From CAJQLB01 sp905479065 (lineage in GTDB: Bacteria > Bacteroidota > Bacteroidia > Flavobacteriales > Flavobacteriaceae), in assembly GCA_943846735.1 (NCBI GenBank), contig OX044364.1, positions 2,604,001 through 2,668,000 of the forward strand: a stretch of 64,000 bases of DNA. The letters are read 5' to 3'. Each line of letters begins with the position of its first letter. Within the stretch, counting starts at the first letter, position 1. The translations under genes and the position numbers were made by a program. This document shows positions 25,777-34,762 of the stretch, piece after piece. A model generated the notes under the pieces. The model was not told the DNA's origin, did no database searches, and saw nothing but the letters and a program-made list of their open reading frames with translations.

Positions 25777-27090
25777 TCAACTAACCGCAGCTAATTCCAT
25801 CAGAATGGTACATGCAATTGCCGCTACTGTACCAATAGCATAACCAAAAACAGCCAATAAAACTCCTACAGTCGCTAAAGATGAATGGAATGCTGAAGCT
25901 ACAATGGGTGCTGATGCTGCTCCTCCAACATTCGCTTGACTTCCAACTGCTAAAAAGAAATAAGGTGCTTTGATTAATTTGGCCATTATGATTAATAACC
26001 CAGCATGGATGGTCATCCAAACAACACCTATTGCTATGAGACCAGCATTGTCAAATATGAGCGATAAGTCCATTTTCATGCCGATGGTTGCAACTAGAAT
26101 ATAAATAAAAACACTCCCAAATTTACTAGCTCCAGCACCTTCATAGTTTTTGGCTTTAGTAAATGACAGCGCGATGGCAATAATGGTTGCTATACTTATC
26201 ATCCAGAAAAATTTAGAACCTAAAAAAGTAAAAATATTTCGTATTGTTGCTCCTTCTATATTAGTGATCATGTCACCGAACAAAGGAGCTAAAAGATTGG
26301 AGCATAGGTGCGCCATACTTACTGTTCCAAATGCAATAGCAGCAATGATCATAAGATCAGTTAATGAGGGATTTCTTTGAACTTTTTTAGAAAACTTAGA
26401 GACTTTCTCCTTTAAAGCTTCAATAGACGATGTGTCTGCTTTCAACCAATTATTTATTTTATTTCTCTTGCCAATGCCAATGAGTAAAATAGCCATCCAA
26501 ATGTTGGCAACAACAATGTCAACAAAAACCATTCCTCCATAAAGCTTTTGGTTATAACCATAGATTTCTAACATCGCAGTTTGATTAGCACCCCCACCAA
26601 TCCAACTTCCTGCTAACGTTGAAAGTCCTCTCCATACAGCATCAGGCCCAATGCCTCCTACGGTTTCAGGGGATATCATGGAAATCAACAAAATCGCTAT
26701 TGGACCACCAATAACGATACCTAAAGTTCCTGTGAAAAACATGATTAAAGCTTTCCAACCTAAATTAAAGACGGCTTTTAAATCGATACTTAAGGTCATC
26801 AAAACTAGTGCTGCTGGTAATAAATAGCGACTAGCAACAAAATATAAATTGGAACTGTGCTCAATGATCTGGCCGGTCTCATTGCTCGATTGCCATTCAG
26901 GTGCAATAAGCCCGGTTGTTGTCAATACTGCAGGTAACATGTAAGCCATGAATAATCCTGGAACAATTTTGTAAAATTTAAACCAAAACCCAGAGGAACG
27001 AGATTCGGTATAAAAGACGAATCCAAGAGTAAGCATTAATAAACCAAAGATAATCGTGTCATCAGTAAAGACGGGTATGTTATTTTCCAT
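25777..27090 (-). CDS. DUF819 family integral membrane protein
   Basis: The 437-residue polytopic protein has at least ten hydrophobic segments. GPDAVWRGLSTLAGSWIGGGANQTAML (about 148-174) and VGSQANVGGAASAPIVA (about 380-396) are mirrored glycine-rich segments, typical of inverted-repeat transporters. These match the DUF819 (YjcL-like) family, whose substrate is unknown to me. It starts 3 bases after the end of the DUF5916 gene, so the two are an operon. Confidence 0.85.
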   Translation of the reverse strand: MENNIPVFTDDTIIFGLLMLTLGFVFYTESRSSGFWFKFYKIVPGLFMAYMLPAVLTTTGLIAPEWQSSNETGQIIEHSSNLYFVASRYLLPAALVLMTLSIDLKAVFNLGWKALIMFFTGTLGIVIGGPIAILLISMISPETVGGIGPDAVWRGLSTLAGSWIGGGANQTAMLEIYGYNQKLYGGMVFVDIVVANIWMAILLIGIGKRNKINNWLKADTSSIEALKEKVSKFSKKVQRNPSLTDLMIIAAIAFGTVSMAHLCSNLLAPLFGDMITNIEGATIRNIFTFLGSKFFWMISIATIIAIALSFTKAKNYEGAGASKFGSVFIYILVATIGMKMDLSLIFDNAGLIAIGVVWMTIHAGLLIIMAKLIKAPYFFLAVGSQANVGGAASAPIVASAFHSSLATVGVLLAVFGYAIGTVAAIACTILMELAAVS

Positions 27091-27093
27091 TAT

Positions 27094-29292
27094 TCAAATA
27101 TTTAACCAGTACGTCAACTTCGCATTAAATGAACGTACTCTTGGTGCAAATATATTATCTGTAAAATAATTATCATTGTAAACAATGAATAAATCTGATA
27201 AAGGAGCAAATCTCCATTGTATTCTTGAATTAACACTAAAATTTTTATTTTGTGTGCTATATTGAATGAATGTCGCCCAAAACAAATTTTTATTAAAAGT
27301 AATATCTAATTTTGGACCAATAAGCCAAATTTTCGCACTTGAGTAGGGTTTGGGTAATTTGATATCATCATAATTGATGTTCATGCTTCCTGTGAAGAAG
27401 GGTTGAAGACGCCACACTAGACGACTCTCAAATGAATATTTTTTCCCATTGTAAAATTCGCCATAAGAAGGCCCAAAACTAAAGTACAGTTGTTTTCTTT
27501 GGTCTGAATTAAACATGGCCTCAAGGCTCGTGTACCTGTAGTCTCCCGGTGGTAATGCGACTCCATTATCAATTCCCGTTGGATTAAAATTATCGTAGAG
27601 ACGCGTGAATCGGTTGAACATCTGAATTTCAATTCTCGATGTGTTGCGCATGTTGGTATTCCAACTAGTTACAATCGTGTAATCAGAAATTTTCCATTGT
27701 TGCTCTGGTCTCCAAAATATAAAGGGTGATATTGAAAGCGCATGTTTTTGAGCTTTACCTTTAGTTGGCCAAAAAACACGTTCAATTTTTGGACTTATTT
27801 TGAAAACATCGGTTCGACGAATAAAGCCTAAATCTGACCTATAATTTTGTCCTACAAAAACAGCGCCAGCCCTTAGATTCCAGTAGCGGCTTCTAAATTG
27901 AGTTGACGCTCCAGCAGACATGTCCTTGTTAGTGATATCAGGAGAAAATGATTTATGAACAAAGTATTTACCGACCCATGTATTGTCTGCAGAGGCTAAA
28001 TTATAATCAATACCTAAAACACGATTGTAACGGTCTTGATTTGCTAAAAATCCATAATTCTTTGTGGCTTGCTTATTGATAAACATGACACTGAGATTTG
28101 AACGACTAAAAAGCTTTTGTTGTAAGGTTAAAACAGCGTTGTTTGTTGTAGGGATTTCATTTGGTAAATCTTCAGCTGTTTGCATGTTTAGAAGCCCAAT
28201 ACGTGTAGTGTTATTAATTTTACCACTAAGTCTTACTCCTGCGATAATATTATTTTCAATATTATTCCCATCCAAATCTTTAGCGATTCCAATGCGCCTT
28301 GAAAAAAATGGATTGGCATCTCTATTATTTCCAAAATCTGAAAAAAGATCACTATTTTCAATAAAAAACTGTCTCCTCTCGGGTAGAGAAATTTCAAATC
28401 TAGTGAGGTTTGTGACCTGTTGATCAACCTCGACTTGAGAAAAGTCAGGATTTATGGTTATATCTAAATTCAGACTATTGCCAATGGTCATTTTAGCATC
28501 AGCCCCAAATTTTATGTCAGAGGTGGATGTGTTGGTCTCGTAATTTTTACCCAAAAAGGTGTTCATGAAGGGAATGAATGATATTGGTGTTTTTGAGTTT
28601 CCTAAGGGCTTTTCAAATATCATATCACCCATGTAGGCTAAATTAAAAATGTCTTGATTTTGTGGAATATTCATCCATGTATTACGCACATTGTCAATGG
28701 TGTCAAATTGATAACTGTTAAAGCGCCATTTAGTTTCACCTTCTCGATATTTAAATGCGGAAAGAGGTATTTTTATTTCAGAAATATAAAAGTTGTCGTA
28801 GGTTTTGGTTTCACAAACCCATTTAGTATCCCAGGCTAAATTAAATCCGCGTAAATCTGTACCACCTCCAGAAAGAAGAGCTTCCCTTTTTACGCCTAAA
28901 GGGTTCGTGCCAAAGAAAAATGCATTAGTCCCGTCATTAAATGTATCGAATAACAAAGTGACATTATCATTTCCTGAGGCTCTGAAATCACGTCTTAAAG
29001 ATGGCACAATGTAATTGTTTGATGCTGAATTTACTTTTATTCCAATATATAAATTCAAATCATCAAACATCATTTTAATTTCAGTTTGTTGTTTTGCTTG
29101 TTTCTTATCGGTAGGGAAATGTTCCCAAAAATTTGTAGCTGGTTTTGTTAATGCCCATGGACCTTCGTCTAAAGAAGCATCAATTTTTATAGTTTCTGTA
29201 ATATATTTGACATGAACTGTCTTGTTGTTTTTTTGAGAAACACATAATGCAGTAACACTTAAAAAAGTTATGAATAAAAATTCCTTCAACAC
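27094..29292 (-). CDS. CBM9-like / DUF5916 outer-membrane-associated protein
   Basis: A 732-residue secreted protein: signal peptide at about 1-19, then a carbohydrate-binding family 9-like domain (IKIDASLDEGPWALTKPATNF and MMFDDLNLYIGIKV, about 30-110). A long beta-rich DUF5916 region follows, likely a membrane barrel, including EVDQQVTNLTRFEISLPERR. It ends in an aromatic (YWLNI) like outer-membrane barrels. Members sit in Bacteroidota outer membranes; ligand unknown. Its -7 element is at 29310-29317. Confidence 0.85.
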   Translation of the reverse strand: MLKEFLFITFLSVTALCVSQKNNKTVHVKYITETIKIDASLDEGPWALTKPATNFWEHFPTDKKQAKQQTEIKMMFDDLNLYIGIKVNSASNNYIVPSLRRDFRASGNDNVTLLFDTFNDGTNAFFFGTNPLGVKREALLSGGGTDLRGFNLAWDTKWVCETKTYDNFYISEIKIPLSAFKYREGETKWRFNSYQFDTIDNVRNTWMNIPQNQDIFNLAYMGDMIFEKPLGNSKTPISFIPFMNTFLGKNYETNTSTSDIKFGADAKMTIGNSLNLDITINPDFSQVEVDQQVTNLTRFEISLPERRQFFIENSDLFSDFGNNRDANPFFSRRIGIAKDLDGNNIENNIIAGVRLSGKINNTTRIGLLNMQTAEDLPNEIPTTNNAVLTLQQKLFSRSNLSVMFINKQATKNYGFLANQDRYNRVLGIDYNLASADNTWVGKYFVHKSFSPDITNKDMSAGASTQFRSRYWNLRAGAVFVGQNYRSDLGFIRRTDVFKISPKIERVFWPTKGKAQKHALSISPFIFWRPEQQWKISDYTIVTSWNTNMRNTSRIEIQMFNRFTRLYDNFNPTGIDNGVALPPGDYRYTSLEAMFNSDQRKQLYFSFGPSYGEFYNGKKYSFESRLVWRLQPFFTGSMNINYDDIKLPKPYSSAKIWLIGPKLDITFNKNLFWATFIQYSTQNKNFSVNSRIQWRFAPLSDLFIVYNDNYFTDNIFAPRVRSFNAKLTYWLNI

Positions 29293-29309
29293 AAAAAATT
29301 ATACAAAAT

Positions 29310-29317
29310 CAAATGTA
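29310..29317 (-). promoter_or_regulatory. -7 promoter element of the DUF5916-DUF819 operon
   Basis: On the minus strand TACATTTG lies 17 bases before the ATG at 29292 and matches TAnnTTTG. The upstream half-site is weak (TTAT). Transcription would begin only about 10 bases before the start codon. Confidence 0.55.
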
Positions 29318-29415
29318 ACACGAATATTGAATTGAAATAAAAATTTAATCAAAATTTAGCATTGTTTTAAGATTTAGTGAAAGTAAACCCTGCACAACTA
29401 AAGAGGCATTGTTGT

Positions 29416-29648
29416 AATGTGATTTACATTGTTTTAAAACTATATCACATTGAATCCTTTATTCATAACCCGTTTTAGACCACGTGATAAAATTATTTTA
29501 GAGGTGTTATTTAATCTTTTGGCATGATGATTGGTGACTGTTAAATGTTATCACGTAGAAATAATTCCCGAGGTAGACTTACCCTATTAAATAGTGGTAA
29601 AACATTTGTTTAGTTAGTTCAAAAAAGCACCTACGGGTGCTTTTTTTT
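29416..29648 (+). ncRNA. Candidate structured non-coding RNA ending in an intrinsic terminator
   Basis: No convincing reading frame lies in 29318-29944. Within it AATGTGAT (29416-29423) pairs with ATCACATT (29444-29451). ACGTGATAA (29482-29490) pairs with TTATCACGT (29548-29556). A textbook terminator follows at 29621-29648 with no gene upstream on the plus strand to use it. This is what a free-standing small RNA would look like; a 6S-type RNA is one possibility. Boundaries and promoter are not determined. Confidence 0.4.
29621..29648 (+). terminator. Orphan intrinsic terminator
   Basis: AAAAAAGCACC TACG GGTGCTTTTTTTT: a 5-bp GC-rich core, extended by A/T pairs, around a TACG tetraloop and followed by eight T's. 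The nearest plus-strand gene upstream is more than 4 kb away, so it must end an unannotated transcript. Confidence 0.88.
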
Positions 29649-29944
29649 ATGCCAAGTAATTCTTGTGACCAGCTTTATGACATTTTATGGATGCTATAAG
29701 GTTTGAAATTTATAAAATAAGTAGCGCATTTCATCGATAAAAAAGCTATTTATATCTTTATTTGTTAAAATTTAATGTATTTCATCGATTATTTAATGTT
29801 TTTTAACGATGATTTGAAATTATCTTTTATTTTTGAGGTGTACTAAGATTTAGTTTTTAGTTCAATGGATTAATTAATTAATATTTGCCTTATGTTAAGG
29901 AATTAGAGACCCTAAATCTACAGCATAGTAAAAAAAGCAAATTG
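29649..29944. other. AT-rich intergenic stretch with three CATCG-type motifs
   Basis: No gene is supported. Three copies of a TCATCG(A/T)TA-type motif occur: TTTCATCGATAAAAAA near 29729-29744, TTTCATCGATTATTT near 29780-29794, and the inverted form TTTTTTAACGATGATTTG near 29799-29816. The same wording recurs upstream of the histidine kinase (34726-34743) and near 50144-50161. It may be an operator for an unknown regulator. Confidence 0.45.
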
Positions 29945-29977
29945 AAAAAAGCCGAGTTTGAGGGAACTCGGCTTTTT
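29945..29977 (-). terminator. Terminator of alkB
   Basis: AAAAAAGCCGAGTT and AACTCGGCTTTTT form an 8-bp GC-rich stem with A/T extensions and a 6-base loop (TGAGGG). On the minus strand it begins at the alkB stop codon and ends in six T's. It is symmetric and could work both ways. Confidence 0.9.
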
Positions 29978-30566
29978 ATTTTATATATCTGAACGTTAAA
30001 TTTATTCTTGAACCAATTTGTTTTTTAGTTTTAGGTACTTGATGTAGCCAAAAATGTTGTGTAGTGCCTTTCATTAGCAGTAAACTTCCTGATTCAAGTA
30101 ATAATTTACATTTATGTGATTTATCATAACGGTGTTTTAAATGAAACATCCTACTAGCCCCAAAACTTACTGAGGCGATGACAGGATTCTGTCCTAATTC
30201 TTTTTCGTCGTCTGCATGCCATCCATTGCTATCTTGTCCGTCACGATATTGATTGAGTAGACAGGTGGTAAATATTTCATTTGTGGTATCTTCAATTTTT
30301 GATTTTATTTTTAAAAGTGTGCTTGAGAATTTGTGTGGATGCATCGTGATATTAGAGTAAGAATAAGGTCTTTTGTTGCTTCCATAAAGTGAGGTGAGTC
30401 GGGGCTGTTTATAAGTCTTACCAAATACCTTAATGTCGTCTTGTTGCCAAAGGGTTTCAGTCGTTAAAATTTGAAACAAGGACATGCTCTCATTCTTTGT
30501 GAAATAATTTGGATAATAAAAGACTTCAGCATCTTTTAAATTTAGATTTATTTGCATTTTATTCAA
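29976..30566 (-). CDS. alkB: AlkB-type 2-oxoglutarate/Fe(II) dioxygenase
   Basis: The 196-residue enzyme repairs alkylated bases by oxidative demethylation. Iron ligands are H117 and D119 (WHADDE) and H175 (WLHQVPK). The 2-oxoglutarate arginine is R187 and the second arginine R193 (SRINLTFR). NQYRDGQDSNGWHADDE is characteristic of the ALKBH2/3-like bacterial group. It is divergent from the VanX-like gene with only 34 bases between, and has its own terminator. Confidence 0.92.
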   Translation of the reverse strand: MNKMQINLNLKDAEVFYYPNYFTKNESMSLFQILTTETLWQQDDIKVFGKTYKQPRLTSLYGSNKRPYSYSNITMHPHKFSSTLLKIKSKIEDTTNEIFTTCLLNQYRDGQDSNGWHADDEKELGQNPVIASVSFGASRMFHLKHRYDKSHKCKLLLESGSLLLMKGTTQHFWLHQVPKTKKQIGSRINLTFRYIK

Positions 30567-30600
30567 ACAATTATTTTTCTAAATTAGCATAAAATGAGAT

Positions 30601-31269
30601 ATGGTGAGAATTAAATTTATTTTTTTATGTCATATCATGACAGGGATAACATTGGCTCAAGTACCTCCTGGCTTTGTTTATGTAAAGGATATTATACCAT
30701 CGATTCAGGTTGATTTACGTTATTACTCTCAACAAAATTTTTTAGGAACAAAGGTTGACGGTTACAATAAAAATACGGCGATACTCACAAAAAAAGCAGC
30801 ACAAGCTCTACAAAATGTTCAAAATGAATTACTTCAAGAAAACTTGTCTATTCTAATTTACGATGGCTATAGACCGCAGGTCGCAGTAAATCATTTTGTT
30901 CGTTGGAGTAAAGATTTGAAAGACACGTTACAAAAAAAACAGTTTTATCCAGAAATTCAAAAGCAATACTTGTTTAGAGAGGGCTATATTTCTTCAAAAT
31001 CAGGACATTCTAGAGGTAGTACTTTAGATGTTACTCTGATAAATTTGACTACGTGTGAAGCTTTAGACATGGGCAGTTCTTTTGATTTTTTTGGGATGCA
31101 ATCCTGGTTTAACTACAATTTGTTGAGTGACGAGCAAAAATCTAATCGATTGCGATTACGTGAGATCATGGTTAAATATGGTTTTGCATTTTATGAGAAA
31201 GAGTGGTGGCACTTTACACTACAAAATGAACCATTTCCTGACGTTTATTTTGATTTTGAAGTAAATTAA
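30601..31269 (+). CDS. D-alanyl-D-alanine dipeptidase (VanX/DdpX-like, M15D)
   Basis: The 222-residue protein has a signal peptide (to about residue 20, ITLAQ) and the M15D active site: R91 (YDGYRP), zinc ligands H136 and D143 (SGHSRGSTLDV), and catalytic E201 with ligand H204 (EWWHF). Family members hydrolyse D-Ala-D-Ala or murein-derived dipeptides. With no van genes nearby and a signal peptide, a peptidoglycan recycling role in the periplasm is more likely than vancomycin resistance. Its end overlaps the convergent PhzF-like gene by 4 bases. Confidence 0.9.
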   Translation: MVRIKFIFLCHIMTGITLAQVPPGFVYVKDIIPSIQVDLRYYSQQNFLGTKVDGYNKNTAILTKKAAQALQNVQNELLQENLSILIYDGYRPQVAVNHFVRWSKDLKDTLQKKQFYPEIQKQYLFREGYISSKSGHSRGSTLDVTLINLTTCEALDMGSSFDFFGMQSWFNYNLLSDEQKSNRLRLREIMVKYGFAFYEKEWWHFTLQNEPFPDVYFDFEVN

Positions 31270-32054
31270 ATTTCGATAAAGCCTTGTGAATATTTTACAG
31301 CTTGACCTTTAATGAGAACAATATCATTAATTAATTGACAAAATAACTCACCTTGTCGTTTTGAAATTTGACGTGCATGAAAGATGTCTTTTTTAAGATA
31401 TTTAGTCCATAGTGGCACTAGTGAACAATGTGCTGAACCCGTTACTGGATCTTCAAAAATAGCCGCACCAGGTGTGAAAAATCGTGAAACAAAGTCCGTA
31501 GTATTTCCCTTGGCTGTCACACAAATACCACCTAGATTTAAATCTATATTTGCTAAAATTGAGGCATCAACCTTTAGTTGCTGAATGTCCTCTTCACACG
31601 GATACATTAATATATAGTCACGTGCTTTATAAACTTCTTTTGGTTGCTTACTGAGGGCATTTGCAATAGTTTGGGGCAAGGCTGCTTTTTCAGGAGGGCG
31701 GGAGGGAAATCTCATTTCAATGAACCCATGGTCTACCTTAACCTCGAGATCTCCACTCATGGTTTTAAAAAAAATAACATCATTATCAAAATTTAAAAAA
31801 TTAAAAATTACAAAGGCAGTTGCCAGGGTAGCATGACCACAAAGGTCAATTTCAATTTCAGGGGTAAACCATCGTAATTTAAAAGTGTTATTCTTTTCAT
31901 GAACAACGTAAGCGGTTTCAGCGAGATTATTTTCTTGCGCAATATGCAGTAAAGTAGTGTCGGGAAGCCACTCTTTTAAGAGGCAAACGGCTGCTGGATT
32001 ACCTCCAAATAATGTGTTTGTAAAAGCATCTATTTGAAATATTTCAAAAATCAT
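31266..32054 (-). CDS. PhzF-family isomerase-like protein
   Basis: The 262-residue protein has the PhzF fold signatures: IFQIDAFTNTLFGGNPAAVC at the N-terminus, catalytic E46 in NNLAETAYV, LCGHATLATA and EDPVTGSAHC. PhzF itself isomerises a phenazine precursor, but most bacterial members, including this stand-alone one, have unknown substrates. No phenazine genes are present. Confidence 0.9.
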   Translation of the reverse strand: MIFEIFQIDAFTNTLFGGNPAAVCLLKEWLPDTTLLHIAQENNLAETAYVVHEKNNTFKLRWFTPEIEIDLCGHATLATAFVIFNFLNFDNDVIFFKTMSGDLEVKVDHGFIEMRFPSRPPEKAALPQTIANALSKQPKEVYKARDYILMYPCEEDIQQLKVDASILANIDLNLGGICVTAKGNTTDFVSRFFTPGAAIFEDPVTGSAHCSLVPLWTKYLKKDIFHARQISKRQGELFCQLINDIVLIKGQAVKYSQGFIEI

Positions 32055-32174
32055 GTTCTATCTTTCAATTAACTGTTTGTTAAATAAACCTAAGAATTAT
32101 TATTGAAAATTAAAAAATATTATTCAATTCTCATCTTAAAATATAGGTCTTAAAAAAAATAGTATGTTGACGGA

Positions 32175-34667
32175 TTATTGTTTTTTAATAGTAAAGTAAA
32201 AGGTGGTTCCCACACCCAATTTAGAGTCAAACCAAATCTTGCCTCCAGCTGAATTAATAATTTTTTTGATAATCCACAGCCCTACACCAGTAGAGTCAGT
32301 TCTGTTTCCAACTTTCTTAAAGATTTCGAATACAAATGAGCTGTGCTCCTTTGCTATACCGATACCATTATCAGATATTTTAAATAATAAAAATTCTTCT
32401 TGGTCTTCCCAATTGATTTTGACATAAGATTGTTTCTGTTCATCTTTGTATTTATAGCTGTTATCAACTAAATTTTGAAACACTTGTTGAATTTGTACTC
32501 TATTAAATACAATAGTTGGTAGTGGTTTTTCAATAGTAAATGTAAACTCATCATCCGAGTCTAAAAACTTATTTTTTCGATAGGTTTCTAAAACCGCGTT
32601 TAAATCGATGTTTTCGTCAATACTACTATTTGCCATTCTTATTTCTGCAAATTGTAAAGTACTCGTAATCAACTTATCCATATCCTTAAGCGTATCGTTG
32701 ATAGTTGTTATGAAATCATTACTTTCCGCACTTAATATATCATTATTATCCTCTTGTAACCAATAGACACATGTAGAAATTGTTCTCAACGGTGTTTTTA
32801 AATCATGAGAAACCAAATGTGCATAGTGAGACAGTTCCTCATTACTCGCAGTCAGATTTTTAATTAATCCTTCATTTTTGATATTTAATTGCTTTAACTC
32901 CGTAATGTCTAAATAAATACAAATTGAACCAATGACATTATTGTTAATGTTTTTATTTGAATTACGATTAACAAGCCAGTAACGTATGTCTCCATTTTTG
33001 GTAATAATCTCTAATTCATTAACATCATTGTTACTTATTTTGATGTCATCTTCACTTTTTGACTTGCACAAATTGTGTTGAGTATTTAAAAGGGTGTCAT
33101 CAGCCTTATGCCCTAAGAGCTCTTTTGATTCATAGCCATACATCGCGCAAAATGCTTTATTGACAGTTAAAATGGTGTTGTCGCTATCAATTTCCATCAA
33201 GCCTAAATTCATGTTGCCAATAAGACCTTTGTATTTTCTATTTTGAGCCTCTATACTTTTTTCATAGTTGACACTTAAGGTAATATCACGAAAGCGCCAA
33301 ACGTGACTTTCTATTCTACCTTTGAAAAAAATAGGAACATAATCACGCGCTAAAAATCTCCCATCTTTTAATTCGAGAGTTTCATTGAGGACAGGACGTA
33401 AATTTGATATCCTGTCACTAATATTTTTAGAGTAATTGTCCTCATCAATAAATAAATTTTTTAGTTGCTCTCTCGCCTTTGAACAACGCATTCCCAATAA
33501 CTTGTTTTTCATTGACAGTGGCATACCAAACATTTTTAAAAAACCATCACCTATGTCAATAATGTAACCGTCATTTGATTCAATGACTTCTGCATTGTGA
33601 TCACTATTAAAAATAATCTCTAATCGCTTTCTTGTCTTTTCAAGCTCATCTTGTTTTAGGCGTTTTTCTAGTTGATTAACTGAATTTTTTATTTGAAATG
33701 CAATTAAAGACGAGATGTTTGATAAAAATTCTAAATGCGATGTTTTGTAATAGTTTTTCTCAATATGTTCTGAATCTATGACCCCAATTAGCTCTTCATC
33801 CAATAAAATAGGAACCGCAATTTCTGATAATCTGGATTCGACATCAACAATATATGAATCATGCAGAGTAGTATCTTTTACAATAATTCCTTTTTTTGAT
33901 CGAGCAACCTGACCAATAACACCATCGGTTATTGGAATTTTTAATTTATTTAAAATCGTTTTATCTGAACTAATTTTATTTCCTGTAGCTGCTAATTGTA
34001 TGAGCTTATTATTGACAAGACCATAAAAAACACAATCATCAGTTTTTAAAAAATTAGCAATATGATTGACTAAGGTCCATGCATTGTTAAAAATATCATT
34101 TGATGTCAATAAATCTTTTAAGATTAATGCCTCAAACTTTTTAACCTCGAGTTGCTCCTTGATTTTTAAATCGAGTTCGTAGTTTTCAGTTACATCTCTA
34201 ACTATTGCTTGGTAGGCATAAGGTTTATTTTTGGTATTAATCAATATCCTTGATTTGATCCTAACAACTTTGTGTTCTTTTTTTCTGTTGTAAAACTGAA
34301 ATTGAAATTCTGAATGATTTTCCTTATAGTTTGATCTACTGAAATATTTATTAATTCTATCTCTATTAACTACACTAAATTCATTTATATTGTTTGGGAG
34401 ATTATCGTCGTCAACGCCTAAAAGTAATTTTGCTTCTTTGTTGACTTTTAAAATATTACCTTTAAAGTCAACTACGAATAAGGCATCAACAAGATTATCA
34501 ATTAAGTATTTTTGAAATTCTTCTTGGGTAGAAAGATTTTGAGTTAGACTGACATTCTCTAAATAAAGTTCGCGAAGTCTTTTTTCCACAAAGTCTTCTG
34601 CAATAAGTTTTGCTTTTCGCTCTCTTTCTAAAGCTCTTTTAAGTATGTCAACACTGGAATTGGACAA
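32175..34667 (-). CDS. Multi-PAS/GAF sensor histidine kinase of the H-NOX operon
   Basis: An 830-residue soluble kinase without membrane segments. Order: N-terminal coiled coil rich in RE/K (1-50), PAS (about 52-170), GAF (about 185-335), two further PAS domains (about 350-595), HisKA with phospho-acceptor H621 (VSHDLKTPL), and HATPase with N-box NLVDNSYKY, DNGIGI and GVGLWIIKK. It follows an H-NOX and a receiver gene on the same strand (95 and 641 bases upstream). H-NOX proteins elsewhere inhibit such kinases when NO is bound; that partner role is inferred from position. Confidence 0.9.
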   Translation of the reverse strand: MSNSSVDILKRALERERKAKLIAEDFVEKRLRELYLENVSLTQNLSTQEEFQKYLIDNLVDALFVVDFKGNILKVNKEAKLLLGVDDDNLPNNINEFSVVNRDRINKYFSRSNYKENHSEFQFQFYNRKKEHKVVRIKSRILINTKNKPYAYQAIVRDVTENYELDLKIKEQLEVKKFEALILKDLLTSNDIFNNAWTLVNHIANFLKTDDCVFYGLVNNKLIQLAATGNKISSDKTILNKLKIPITDGVIGQVARSKKGIIVKDTTLHDSYIVDVESRLSEIAVPILLDEELIGVIDSEHIEKNYYKTSHLEFLSNISSLIAFQIKNSVNQLEKRLKQDELEKTRKRLEIIFNSDHNAEVIESNDGYIIDIGDGFLKMFGMPLSMKNKLLGMRCSKAREQLKNLFIDEDNYSKNISDRISNLRPVLNETLELKDGRFLARDYVPIFFKGRIESHVWRFRDITLSVNYEKSIEAQNRKYKGLIGNMNLGLMEIDSDNTILTVNKAFCAMYGYESKELLGHKADDTLLNTQHNLCKSKSEDDIKISNNDVNELEIITKNGDIRYWLVNRNSNKNINNNVIGSICIYLDITELKQLNIKNEGLIKNLTASNEELSHYAHLVSHDLKTPLRTISTCVYWLQEDNNDILSAESNDFITTINDTLKDMDKLITSTLQFAEIRMANSSIDENIDLNAVLETYRKNKFLDSDDEFTFTIEKPLPTIVFNRVQIQQVFQNLVDNSYKYKDEQKQSYVKINWEDQEEFLLFKISDNGIGIAKEHSSFVFEIFKKVGNRTDSTGVGLWIIKKIINSAGGKIWFDSKLGVGTTFYFTIKKQ

Positions 34668-34706
34668 AACAATTGAATTTTTCGTAATATATTAAAACAT
34701 GTTTAG

Positions 34707-34743
34707 ATTATCGTTTAAATGTATATTTTATCGATGAAAAACA
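34707..34743 (-). promoter_or_regulatory. CATCGAT-type repeat upstream of the histidine kinase
   Basis: On the minus strand TTTTTCATCGATAAAATA is followed 22 bases later by a related half-copy (TTTAAACGATAAT). The pair sits 40-75 bases before the kinase ATG, in the only sizeable gap of the operon. The first copy matches the motifs at 29728-29816. A regulator binding site for the kinase gene is a plausible reading; no protein can be named. Confidence 0.4.
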
Positions 34744-34762
34744 AATAAGATACTCAGTTTCT

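Noticed and set aside
30601..31269. VanX-like gene as evidence of vancomycin resistance
   Set aside because: No vanH/vanA/vanRS genes are nearby and the protein has a signal peptide, so a housekeeping dipeptidase is more likely.
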